64,000 nt of DNA from Sesamum alatum (lineage: Eukaryota; Streptophyta; Magnoliopsida; Lamiales; Pedaliaceae), in the NCBI GenBank assembly GCA_034509735.1, contig JACGWO010000012.1:8554367-8618366 (forward strand), read 5' to 3'. The translations under genes and the position numbers were made by a program. The notes under the pieces are model-generated. The model was not told the origin of the DNA and did not search any database. It saw only the letters and a program-made list of their open reading frames with translations. The stretch's first letter is position 1, and each line of letters begins with the position of its first letter. Shown piece after piece: positions 11,684 to 23,746 of the stretch.

Positions 11684-12368
11684 TGAAGTACAAGCTGATC
11701 CACCAGGGAGTGCAAGCAAAAGCGAGAGATGCGGATACGATTGAGCAAGCATATCATATAGGGCACATAGACAAACATAAAGAGAACTACATATGAATAA
11801 ACGGGGTTTATCTTTGTAGTTATCTTATGTGCACCGCTACTAGCGGTGTTCCCTTTCGAATGGATGACAAACATTCACCAAGACTCAAACGTATGAATCC
11901 TCTACCGTAGCTACACCACACTGGGAGAAGTCACGTTTTTCTTACTAGAAAAAAACTGGCCTAAGAAGATGAGATCAAGAAAAGGATTGCACTATCGTAT
12001 TAGTGTAGCCTTCTGGATCTAGCTTTTTTTCTCAATTGATCCTAGATCAATTGAGCAACAAAGTGTGAGGGATAGAGAGCAAGAGAGGGGCTGAAAATGA
12101 GAGAGAGGGATATGAGTGTTCTCTTCTTTTTCCTAGAAAAGATGAATAATGATTAATCCTCTTGTTGATGATTGTAAATACTCATATATATACATCATTA
12201 ATGTTATTATTGAAATGCGTCTAGATTCATCCAAGGATGTCTAGATACATTCCAATCAATCCCCATTAATCTTCAATCAAACCTACCACTTTACAAGGTA
12301 TGATTAAATCATATCAAGTAAAGGAGGCTTGATTAGAGTTGATTTGTTCCTTTCCAAAAGGAACAAGT
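11684..12368 (-). repeat. 5' LTR of C, first part
   Basis: It starts TGAAGTACAAGC beside the primer-binding site. It is interrupted at 12368 by element A1 and continues at 50720. The combined length is about 2.07 kb. The last five bases, CAAGT, are the left copy of A1's target-site duplication. Confidence 0.85.
12364..12368. repeat. Target-site duplication CAAGT, left copy, of element A1
   Basis: CAAGT is found again at 50715-50719, right after the AACA end of A1. Deleting 12369-50719 restores a continuous C-type LTR that reads like 4494-4540. Confidence 0.9.
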
Positions 12369-13609
12369 TGAAGGACAAACGGATCCACCCGGGAACGCGA
12401 GCGGAAGCGAGAAATGCAAAAATTGCAAACAATAGCATGCATTAAATCGCATATTAAAATGAAATCCCAGGGGGTGTACCATTAGGTGTCCAACCGGGCG
12501 TTCGATGTAGGATGTATCAATAGTAAGGAACGGTATCATACATAGGGCATAGATGAATTTAAAAAAATGAAAGCGTAATAAATTGTTACCTTCGTAGTTT
12601 TCAAGTGCGTACCGCTACAAGCTTTGTTCCTTCTTCCGAATGTTCACAAAGTTCAAACGTATGAACTCTCCAAAGGTGATCCACACCACACCGGAAGAAA
12701 CTCACGTTCTCCTTGCTGGAAGAAAACGAGTTTATGAAGGAATCGATTTAAGAAGATAAACACTATGAATTAGTGTTCTTCTTAAACCTACTTTGTTCTT
12801 CCCTTTTGATCAAAGATCAAGTGAAGAACAATAGTAAGAGAGGGAGAGAGAGGCCGAGAGTATTGAGAGAGAGAGGAGGCCGAATTTTGGTTCTTCTTTT
12901 CCTAGAAAAGATGAATTATGATTCTCATGCATAAGGTGTTAGTATATATACTCATATATATACATAATTAATGTGATTATTAGAATGTGTCTAGATTCAT
13001 CCTAGGATGTCTAGATACATCCCAATCAATCACCATTAATTCTTCAATCAAGCCTTCTAATAATTAAGGTATGATCGAATCATACGTAAAGGGAAGGGCT
13101 TGATTGGAGTTGATTTGTCTCTTACCAAAAGAGACAAGTCAACCACCACCTAGCATGCAACATGGATGAATTTTGCTTCCTCCAATAGAGCATTTTTTTG
13201 CCATGCTCAATTAGGGAAGAATTCCAACTTCTTCCTATTCCAAAATAGGAATTAATTCTCCTCTCGGGTCAAAATTTAACGGACTGGATTTTACCGTAAT
13301 TCAATTACGACGAACCCAAAATTAAATCCAATTTAATGTCCACTTAAATAATTCCCGTTGATCTTTTAATCCAATCAAAAGATCTAACGTCTTGACTTTC
13401 CATATTTAATCGATAAAACCCATTCACCGATTAAACGAGGGCCCGATACAATATCGGCCCGTCCATCCAATGGACAATCCCTTATGTAATCCAATTACTT
13501 ATTTATCCTTCGAGATTGACTCCAAGTCAATCTCTCAACCTTCTCGGTGATTTGTGTGTGACCCTTTAGGTTCACCCTCAGCTAGACTTGGGTCCATGTC
13601 CCACAAGGG
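12369..13609 (-). repeat. 3' LTR of A1, first part
   Basis: It starts TGAAGGACAAACGG, as in the LTRs at 39561 and 47593. It is interrupted at AAGGG (13605-13609) by solo LTR B1. With 15630-16613 it totals about 2.2 kb. Confidence 0.88.
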
Positions 13610-15624
13610 TGAAAGAAATCCGGTGGATCGTCCCGGGAATTGCGCGAATGCGGAAGCGCGGTAAAAATAAACATATTAAAATAAAAGGCATGCTTTTAAT
13701 TTAAAGAACACGCTCAAGGGGTGTGCCCTTGAGGTTCCCGGGCGTTCGGTGTATCTCATGATCATAAAACAATTAAAGAAATCATGGAGGCTATAGAGTT
13801 GAAAAAAATAAAGAGGGACGAAAATCTTAAACGAGACCTACCCGTTGTCGTTTTCGTCTTCAACTGCTACTCGCGTTGTTCCCCGTTTTGCACCAAGATC
13901 TCGTTTTTGAGATCCTCCAAATCGTGACACACGATCCACCCACGTATCTTGCACGTCGTGCTAGCAACGAACAAGTGTATAATTTTTTGGAGTGGACGAA
14001 TCAACAATACGTTATCAATTAACGGTATTGATTCGTCTAACTTCTAATGTTCCAAGAACAAAAAGAACTAAAAAATATATATTTTCTTGCTAAAGAAAGA
14101 GAGAGGGGCGGACGAGAGGTAGGAGAGGGGAGAGTGTGTGTTGTGTGTGTTTTTCAAGAATCATCAATCTCACAAATGTTGGAAGCTAGAGGTTTATATA
14201 GAGGAAGAGTTTAATCCTCTTTAAACTCAAACTCTAAGTAACCTAATTTGACTAGGATTTTGACCTAGTCAAAGTCCTAGTCAAACTAGTGTTTGACCTA
14301 GTCAAACGAATCCTAGCCTTCCATCTCCCCTTTCCATCTCAACCGTTGATTTTAATTTAATGGAATATTTAAATCCTATTAAATATTCCAAAAGGCTAAA
14401 AGAATAAAAATAAATATAATATTATAAATAAATATTATTATTTATTCTAAGCCCACTAAATCAACCCTTTTAATAAATCCTATTTATTAATTTAATTCCC
14501 TTTATCAAATAAAAGGAATTAATTTCTCCAAGAAAATATGGGACCCGATTAAATCTAATTTAATCATTCCTTTACTCCAATATTTAATTCTAAATTAAAT
14601 ACTAAGTGTGTGTGGATAGTGTGTGACTCTTTTAGGTTCACCATTCAGCTAGACTTGGTCGGATTCCTAGAATCCGTCCGTTACCATGGGTGGCCATCTA
14701 GCAACGGTCCATGGCACTAGAGACTAGGTGAAATATTCGGGGATGAACATTTAGGCTCTAACAGTACACTTGTCCTTCTGTCTTCGGTCTCATCACTTAA
14801 GGTCTAGGGCACGGAAAATGCAGGTACCCATTTTGGACCTAAGTGTCGGTCTGTCCTCACTAAACGCCGCAAGGGAAACCTTTTCCCTTCTGTTCAGTCA
14901 CTGTGGCCACAGATTTCAGGGACAAGACACAGAGCATATATGAGACTCAACTGTCAACACCTTTTTGACAGGAGACAGATCCTTTCTTGGAAACTACTGT
15001 CACTTTGTACACCCGAGCTGCACTAGACATGGCTTATGACTACTCAAGAGTATTTTGGCAATCTCTCACCATATCTAAGATACAGACCTGATGCACAGGT
15101 AAACTCAGCAGTTCCTCAAGTCAAAGGACTTGGCCTGTACCGTTGGAACCGGGAGTACACGTCATACCTTGCTGACCATACTCAAGGTCCTCCGTAAGAC
15201 GGTTCCCGCGAGTCACCTCAGTCAGCTGCTTCCTAGCACGCTGACCCACTAACACTGCTTAGACGACCTTCGACACCCGTCGATGAAATACGACAGCAGA
15301 TGCTTAGTGCAAGTCTCAAAGGGAATCCCGGTACCCATTTTCGGGATTCCTTGACTTGGAGATTTCTGGACTGATTCGGTAAGACTGATTTCATGGACCT
15401 ACCTCCAAGCGTAGTCCCAGTCCCCGAAATCGTTTCTCAGTCCGTGGGCTTTGTTTGCGTAGTGAACAGAAACGTAAATGCAGATAAGTGAACGTAAACA
15501 AAGTATTGCCATATGAATTTTCACTTCTTTATTCATAAATGTTTTTATCAAATACCAAAGAATTGTCTAGACATAGGTTACATATTCCTACCAAAATTGG
15601 CTTACATGGTCACCTATTCTAACA
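13610..15624 (-). mobile_element. Solo LTR of family B (B1)
   Basis: A 2015-bp LTR runs from TGAAAGAAATCCGG to CACCTATTCTAACA with AAGGG duplicated at 13605-13609 and 15625-15629. No internal region is present, so it is probably the product of recombination between two LTRs of a full element. It closely matches the B2 LTRs at 22264 and 36729 and carries CTGTGGCCACAG and the CTGTCA dyad. Confidence 0.92.
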
Positions 15625-16613
15625 AAGGGCCCGTTACCATGGGTGGTCGTCTAGCAACAGTCCATGGCACTAAAGAATAGGTAAACATTGGCGTGAACAT
15701 TTAGGCGCCGGTTCTGTACGGGTACGGTCCTTCCATCTACCGTCTCCCGGTCTTAGTCTAGGGTATGGAATTGAGCGTCGGTTCTCATCCTTGACTAGGC
15801 ATCTATGCTTAATACTCGAGACTATGCATGCTTCATTGCGTCAACACAGGAAACCATTCCCTGTTCGAACAACCACTGTGGCCACAGCTTTAACAGCATG
15901 AACGTGTCTCCGAGTGCATAAGAGATACCTCTGTCACATACTAACAGGGGACGGATCCTCTTCTTGGAATCCACCGTCCTCGTTACACATTCTAACTGCA
16001 CTGGACAAGACTTATAATGATCATCTTACAAAATGATCACCTCTCGCCAGATCCAAGATACAACCGTCCTGTGCACGTGACTGCCATGGTTCCTCAAGTC
16101 TGAGGACTATTCCCATACTATCGGAACCGGGAAAATCCAATCATACCAACCAAGCCTCCAAGGCTTCCATATGATGATTCCCGCCATTCAATCCAATCAG
16201 CTCAACCCCAGTCGACCAACCCATCAAGATCGTCTAGGTGTCCCACGCCTATCATCGATGAAACACGACACTCATCCAATGAACACGACTCTTGATGCAA
16301 ATCCTTATAGGACTCTCAATGCCCTGTCTCGAGGTCCTTGACTTGGAACGTTTCGAACCCAACTTTTAATCAGTTGGTTTCATGACCACCATCAATGTGT
16401 GGCCCAACTGCATGAGTTGTTAACTGTGGTCTGTGGTCTTTGTTGCGATATAAGTAAAATACTCTTTTAACATATGAAAAATGAGCGCAACAAAGTATGT
16501 ACCATTGGTGATGAACATTCATTTTATTTATCACATAGTATTATATTACATCAAGTTGTCAAATAGGATACAAAATGCCAAACCTATTGGGATTCTGGTC
16601 ACCTATTCTAACA
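15625..16613 (-). repeat. 3' LTR of A1, second part
   Basis: It begins with the second AAGGG copy and continues the A1 LTR to its AACA end next to the polypurine tract. It includes CTGTGGCCACAG near 15876. Confidence 0.88.
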
Positions 16614-16630
16614 ATCTCCCACTTGACCTA
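16614..16630 (-). promoter_or_regulatory. Polypurine tract of A1
   Basis: The minus strand reads aagtgggagatt directly before the LTR start TGTTAGAATAGG. This is the standard second-strand priming site of the family. Confidence 0.85.
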
Positions 16631-16639
16631 AAGCCAATC

Positions 16640-18130
16640 ACCCATTGACCTCAATCCCCATCTTATCCACATGCTGAGTATGGGCAACTTGCGACACGGG
16701 CTTCATAAGTGGATCTGCTATGTTTTCTACGGAGCTGACTCGGTCCATCCAAACATCACCCCTGCTAACAATCTCTCTGAGATGGTAGCATCTAAGAATA
16801 TGCTTGGATCGGTGATGAGATCTCCGTTCCTTTGCTTGCTATGGCCCCGTTGTTATCGCAGAAGATAACCACTGGCTCAGCGATGCTAGGTACTACACCC
16901 AACTCTTGGATGTAGCTCTTCATCCAAACCGCCTCCTTAGCAGCTTCGCAAGCAGCTATATATTCAGATTTTGTGGTGGAGTCCGCCGTGGTAGCCTGCT
17001 TGGAACTCTTCCAAGCAACCACGCCACCATTTAGTCTGAACACAAAACTAGATTGAGACTTGGCATCATCGTCATCCGACTGGAAGCTAGCGTCACTATA
17101 GCCTTCCAGTATCAACTCTCCACTACCGTAGATAAAGAAATTGTCCTTAGTACTTTTCAGGTACTTCAAGATAGTCTTGACTGCACTTCAGTGTGCCTTC
17201 CCAGAACACAATTGATATCAACAAGTCACGCTTAAAGCGAAAGCGACATTAGGTCTAGTGCACTGAACAACATATTGAATGTTGTCTAGAGTTGAAGCAT
17301 AGGGGATGTCCAACATCCGTTTAAGCTCCTCATCAGTCTTAGGAGACTGCTTCTTGGATAACTTAATTCTATGCCTCATAGGAAGGAATCGTCGTTTTGA
17401 GTTTTCCATCTTGAATCTCTTCAAGACTTTCTCAATATACGAGGACTGGGCCAACCCTAACATCCTTCTAGATCTATCCCTATAGATCTTGATGCCAAGG
17501 ATATAGGACGCTTCACCCATATCCTTCATGGAGAATTGTGTTGACAACCAAGCTTTAGTGGTACCTAACATCTTAGCACCATTCCCAATGAGCAAGATGT
17601 CATCCACATAAAGCACTAGAAACGCAACTGAGCTCCCACTGATCTTCTTGTATACACAAGGATCGGACTCGTTCTTTATTAAATCATATCCCTGTATGAC
17701 TTCATCAAAACGTATGTTCCAGATTCGGGAAGCTTGTTTGAGGCCATAGATCGACCTTTGGAGACGGCAGACCTTATGCTCTTCTCCAACAGATGTGAAA
17801 CCTTCCGGTTGATCCAGATAGATCTCTTCCTCTACGAAATCGTTGAGAAAGGTGGTTTTAACATCCATCTGTCATATTTCATAGTTAGACCATGCTGCTA
17901 TGGCAAGCAGTATCCGAATGGACTTAGCCATTGCTACAGGCGAGTAGGTTTTCTCAAAATCGTCCCGGAGTCGCTGAGTATACCCCTTTGTCACAAGCCT
18001 GCCTTTGAAGGTTGTAACCTCCCCGTCAGCTCCAAGCTTAAGTTTGTAGACTCATTTACACCCTATAGGTTTTACCGCTTTGGGTAGGTCCACTAGGGTC
18101 CAAACTTGGTTTATACCCATCGAGTCCATC
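16640..18130 (-). pseudogene. A1 reverse transcriptase and RNase H
   Basis: The open piece 17868-17218 carries RT motifs: MDVKTTFLN, PEGF, YGLKQASRIWN and the catalytic YVDD in LYVDDILLIGN. 17169-16792 carries RNase H (GYSDASF, the STTKSEY region, FCDNNGAIA). The RT N-terminus (about 17869-18130) is readable only in pieces. A deletion after the SVTC motif joins the two blocks out of frame. In a working copy this polyprotein part copies the element RNA in the virus-like particle. The element order places it downstream of integrase, as in all Ty1/copia. Confidence 0.85.
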
Positions 18131-19260
18131 TCGGATTTCATGGCCTCAAGCCACTTATCCGAATCAATGTCCAACATCGCATCTCCATACGTCTTTGGAT
18201 CATTATCCAACTGACCGGTCAGGCCTAGAATCCATACCTATCAGGTGCATGGGATACTCTGGCCAATCTACGGAGGACTGGAACATTATCAGTGGGAACT
18301 ACCGGCTCAAATGTCATTGTCGCCTCATGGGGTACCTCACTTGATTCCTCAAGGAGTACCTCATCGCGTTGACTATCAGATGGAAAACCCTTTTTCAAGA
18401 ACACTGCATTTCGCGAGACAAAAACCTTTTGCTCGGAGGGATCATAGAAATAATACCCTGTAGTTTCTTTCGGATATCCGATGAACCTGCATAAAACTAG
18501 ACCTCGAGTCCAGTTTATCTCCCACTAATCTCTTAACATATGCAGGGCAACCCCACACTTTCAAGTATTTGTAGGAGGCAGGCTTGCCCTGCCATATCTC
18601 ATATGGCGTCTGGGATATCTTCTTAGATGGCGCCAAGTTCAAAATTTTGGCCGCCGTCTCAAGAGCGTATCCCCAGAAGGATACAGGGAGTTTGGTAAAA
18701 CTCATCATGGATCGGACCATGTCCAACAAGGTCGGATTCCTCCTTTCAGATACACCATTAAGCTGTGGTGTTCCAGGAGGGGTCCACTGAGAGAGAATCC
18801 CATTCTCTTTTAAATAATCAATAAACTGACCACTCAAATACTCTCCACCTCGGTCCGACCGAAGGGCTTTGATCTTTCGACCGATTTGATTCTCTACTTG
18901 AAGTCTGTATTCCTTAAACCTTCCAAAGGCTTCAAACTTGTACCTCATCAGGTAAACATAACCATACCGTGAGTGATTATCCGTAAAAGTTATGAAGTAC
19001 GAGTACCCACCTATAGCCTGAGTATTTAGTGGGCCAAAGACGTCCATATTGATCAAATCCAACAGACCGTTGGCTAGCGTGCTTTGTCCAACAAAGGGTT
19101 TCCTGGTCATGTTTCCTTCCAAACAGGATTCGCAGGTTGGTAAGTCGTACAAATCGTCTATTTCTAGACTCTTTTAGTCTACCAACCTTCTTATCCTATC
19201 TTTGGAGATATGACCTAACCTCGCATGCCATATCTGTGCATTATCATGATTATCATGTTT
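18131..19260 (-). pseudogene. A1 integrase
   Basis: 19152-18442 is one open piece: the end of the zinc-binding region (LPTCESCLEG), first catalytic Asp in NMDVFGPL, second in FTDNHSRYGY, the SDRGGEYLSG block, and the catalytic Glu in GVSERRN. The C-terminal part (PYEIWQGKP, LKVWGCPAYVKRLVGDKL) is typical of copia integrase. The HH part of the HHCC finger lies upstream behind a frame break near 19160. The linker to RT (18131-18441) is broken. Confidence 0.85.
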
Positions 19261-20544
19261 TCATTTGTGTTCCGCAGTCATAATCCAATTAGACTGTTGA
19301 AGTATGTACAGATAGTTTACTAATGTACCAAGAAAATAAGAAATACCATCCTTTATAATGAAAAAACCTTTTTTATTGATGCTAAATGAATATCCCTTCT
19401 TGTCAAGGACCGGGTTAGATACAATGTTTTTAATCATGCTAGGTACATAGAAACAGTCGTTCAGTACAATCCTAACATGACTACTAATGGCTAGCTCTAT
19501 TGATCCTACAGCTTCCACACCAACGGCCTTGCCATCGCATAGCCTCAGGATCATCTCATCCTTGGTTAGCCTTCTGTTTCTTTGCAGTGTCTGTAAATCA
19601 TTGCAGATGTGAGCACCACACCCGGTATCCAATACCCATGAAGCAGAATTAGTTATCATGTTCACTTTAACCACAAACATACCTGGGTTGGAGAGGAGTT
19701 GTGGGCACTCCCTCTTCCAATGCCCCTTTCCTTGGCAATGCATGTAGACATCATTTGCCTTGGACCGATGAGAACCACGGGCCCTCCCTTTCCCTTTGCC
19801 CATCCCCACCGGGGTAACAGGGGAGCCTGGAGCACGAGCAGGGGCCGCAACCGTCTTCCCCTTTCCCTTCTTCCTCTTCCAGTGTCCGGCCCTCTTGCCA
19901 TTCGCCTTGGAGGTCGAAGCCTCTCCTATCAATACCATTAGCGCCGACTTGTGGGTCGTTGCCTCGTATTGGACCAGCATGTTGATCAACTCGTGAATAG
20001 ACTTCTCAAGTCCGTTCATGTTGTAGTTTACAACAAACAGGTCATAGGATAGAGGAAGCGACTTTAGGATCACGTTAATGTACGTGTCATTGTTAAGCCC
20101 AGCTTTCAGGTCCTCGAGCTTCTCCACTAGGGAGAGCATCTTAATCCCATGACTCTATACAGACGATCCTTCAGCAAGCTTTGTGCCAAAGAATGCTTTT
20201 GTGGCGGCATATCAAATATGCCTATCCGGAACCGCATAAACCTCTTTTATGCGGAGCATTATGGCGGAGACGTTGTCCAGCCTCTCATATTGCTTCTAGA
20301 TGTCGTTAGACATCGAAGCCAATATGATACTGCGCAATTTCTGGTTGTCCTCATGCCATTTCTCGAACGTCAAACGTTCTTCTGGCGTGGACCCCTCCGA
20401 TAAGTCGCTCAACGGCGGCTCGTCCAAGATATAGCCTTGGTTCTTAAAATCGAGGACAATCCTCAGGTTTCTGAGCCAGTCCGAGTAGTTCATTCTGTTG
20501 AACTTATTAGTCTCAAGTACCATGGTTAATCGATTCTTAGACAT
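19261..20544 (-). pseudogene. A1 gag and protease
   Basis: The start codon at 20544 opens MSKNRLTMVLE. The frame stops at 20296-20298, where an IQKQY motif reads I-stop-KQY, and a second TAG falls near 20155. From 20139 to 19261 the frame is open: gag body (DLFVVNYNMNGLEKSIHEL), basic tract (KRKKGKGK), zinc knuckle, and protease with WVLDTGCGAHIC intact. The knuckle's first Cys is replaced (VYMHCQGKGHWKREC, where A+ has VCIHC). A2 has a stop at the same gag codon. Confidence 0.88.
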
Positions 20545-22263
20545 ACTACATTTATAAAAATGTAAAGCAGAAATCAGCAGATGATGGTAATATTATTATT
20601 CAAGTTGAAGACTTGATCTTTTAGTCTTTAACCCTCCCACTATTTGTACGAAAGTCCGCCACTCTCAAGCGGAGTTTCGGGAAACCATTTCCTAGTGGGC
20701 TTGGGATCCACAAACGTAATCTCCATTGCCCGCTTTTACGATTCACATGAAGAAGACCTCGTGGGAGATATCCAATATCATTCTCATCCTATGAGATTCC
20801 CAAGATATTTTGCCTCACCTATTCGCATGGTTCCGAGGACTCCAAGCGAACCATGTTACTCAGTGTTGGGCCCGACGCATCAACCAAATTATGCCTCAAA
20901 CTGTCGCCCGCCACGACTCGTGAGACAGGAAAACAGCGAGTGCAGTCTCTTTGTTCACAACAATGGTACAGCTTTCCCCTAGTCCAAGTGTGCCACGACT
21001 CGTGAGACCACACTTAGGTAGTGGTAGCTTCCTCACCACATTGCTGTGGATGGAAGGCTCGGTCAGATCAAAATACCATTTTGATCCAAGTCCGTTCTGG
21101 GCCTAATATTTAATTTTGGTCCAACCAAATGAGAGCTTAATGTACGACCGAGACCTCATCACATGAAGGTGTTTTAGCATGCATAAATATCTAATATTTA
21201 AAGCGATTAAATAAATACGCCGCATGCAGAAAACATAGTATACCCCTGTTAGGATGATCATAAGCCCAACCTATGCAATCCACTAAGCCCGCAGTAAGTC
21301 TATGGTTTGTCTAGGTGGGTCCTATATTATTACAAAATAATATACCCATTGTCATTCCAATAGGCTCGTGATACTCTTGTTTCACGCCTTGATGTTCCAC
21401 CTTGGGTCTCCGATTCCATGGGCTTGTTAAAATTAAAAATCTCACCAAAAAAACTACCTACTCTCATTACAATTGAAAGTAATACTTTTGGGAAATAAAT
21501 AACAAGCCTTAACATCATGAAGCTGAAATACGGGAGACAATAGTCCCAAAACAAGAGGCACGTAGGCCCCACCCAACAGAAATATAAATAACATACATTC
21601 ATCCATACACAAGGTCTAGGGCTCTTGTGATCATCCCATATTGATTCCATCAAGGCATATAACATAATTATTCCAAATAATCGTGCTTAAACCATGGATA
21701 TTCAAAATATCCAAGTGATGTCTAACATCACAAAGCACAAATATATAAACAATATGCAAAATCCAAATTTCAAATTCAATGGACATTATACACAATGCAT
21801 CCAATGCATGTATTAATCCCAAATTAATTAAGCAAATTTGATCCAAGAAAAAATTCAATAATGGATATTCAAAATATCCAAGTGATGTCCAACATCACAA
21901 AGCATAAATATATAAACAATATGCAAAATCCAAATTTCAAATTCAATGGACATTATATACAATGCATCCAATGCATGTATTAATCCCAAATTAATTAAGC
22001 AAATTTGATCCAAGGAAAAATTCAATAATTCCAAAATCAAATGTGCAAAATTAATACATTTTCAGAATAATGTGAAGAAAACCTAGAAAATTAAATTTTC
22101 CAGAAAACGTCGAAAAACGGCACAAAAAACGACCGAGTCGTTATGCCTGTCGGCCACCCGCGCACATATGACAGTGCGCGCGCGCGTCCCGTGCCGCGCT
22201 GGCCTTGGCCGGTAGCGGTATGTGTGCGCATGGCGCCTGCGCGGGGCCGTGGTATGCGCGGCC
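20545..22263 (-). other. Leader of A1, truncated by B2
   Basis: It is collinear with the A+ leader: a degraded TATA-like site (tacaaatag on the minus strand, near 20645), paired palindromes CACGACTCGTGAG at 20912 and 20994, AT-rich middle, and GC-rich island (22140-22263). It breaks off inside the island where B2 begins, so the primer-binding-site end is lost. A 167-bp tandem duplication lies at 21694-22027. Confidence 0.8.
21694..22027. repeat. 167-bp tandem duplication in the A1 leader
   Basis: The unit atggatattcaaaatatcca at about 21694 repeats at 21861 almost without change. This duplication is recent and is absent from the A2 and A+ leaders. Confidence 0.88.
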
Positions 22264-23746
22264 TGAAAGAAATCGGTGGATCGTCCCGGGAATTGCGCGA
22301 ATGCGGAAGCGCGATAAAAATAAACATACAAAAATTAAAGCATGCTTTTAATTTAAAAGAACACGCTCAAGGGGTGTGCCCTTGAGGTTATCGGGCGTTC
22401 GGTGTATCTCATGATCATAAAGCATGTAAAGAAATCATGGAGGCCATAGAGTTGAAAAATTAAAGCGGGACGAAAAAGTAAAACGAGACCTACCCGTTGT
22501 CGTTTTTGTCTTCAACGGCTACTCGCGTTGTTCCCCGTTTTGCACCGAGATCTCGTACTTGAGACCCTCCAAATCGTGACACACGATCCACCCACGTATC
22601 TTGCACGTCGTGCTAGCAACGAACAAGTGTATAATTTTTGGAGTGGATGAATCAACAACACGTTATCAATTAACGGTATTGATTCATCTAAGTTCTAATG
22701 TTCCAAGAACAAAAGAACTAAGAAAAATATTTTCTTGTAGAGAGAGAGGGGGCGGACGAGAGGTGAGGAGGGGGGAGATGAGTGTGTGTTGTGTGTGTGA
22801 TTTCAAGAATCATCATCCCTCAATTGTTTGGAGGCTAGAGGTTTATATAGAGGAGGAGTTTAATCCTCTTTAAACTCCAACTCTAAGAACTCTAATTTGA
22901 CTAGGATTTTGACCTAGTCAAAGTCCTAGTTAAACTAGTGTTTGACCTAGTCAAACGAATCCTAGCCTTCCATCTCCCCTTTCCATCTCAACCGTTGATT
23001 TTAATTTAATGGAATATTTAAATCCCATTAAATATTCCAAAGGGCTAAAAGAATAAATATAATAAATATTAATATTTATTCTAAGCTCATTAAATCAACC
23101 CTTTAATAAATCCTATTTATTAATTTAATTCCCTTTATCAAATAGAAGGAATTAATTTCTCCAAGAAAATATAGGACCCGATTAAATCCAATTTAATCAT
23201 TCCTTTACTCCAATATTTAATTCCAAATTAAATACTAAGTGTGTGTGGATAGTGTGTGACTCTTTAGGTTCACCTTTCAGCTAGACTTGGTCGGATTCCC
23301 AGAATCCGTCCGTTACCATGGGTGGCCATCTAGCAACGGTCCATGGCACTAGAAACTAGGTGAAATATTCGGGGATGAACATTTAGGCTCTAACAGTACA
23401 CTTGTCCTTCTGTCTTCGGTCTCATCACTTAGGGTCTAGGGCACGGAAAATGCAGGTACCCATTTTGGACCTAAGTGTCGGTCTGTCCTTACTAAACGCC
23501 GCAAGGGAAACCTTCCCTTCTGTTCAGTTACTGTGGCCACAGTTTTTAGGGACAAGACACAGAGCATACATGAGACTCAACTGTCAATGCCTTTTGACAG
23601 GAGACAAATCCTTTCTTAGAAACTACTGTCACTTTGTGCACCCGAGCTGCACTAGACATGGCTTATGACTACTCAAGAGTATTTTGGCAATCTCTCACCA
23701 TATCTAAGATACAGACCTGATGCACAGGTAAACTCAACAGTTCCTC
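22264..23746 (-). repeat. B2 3' LTR, first part
   Basis: It starts TGAAAGAAATCGG and matches 36729-38210. It is split at TCCTC (23742-23746) by element A+ and resumes at 33090. CTGTGGCCACAG is at about 23530 and the CTGTCA dyad just after. Confidence 0.9.
23742..23746. repeat. Target-site duplication TCCTC, left copy, of A+
   Basis: TCCTC repeats at 33085-33089. The uninterrupted LTR at about 38208-38225 shows a single copy in cagttcctcaagtc. Confidence 0.93.
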
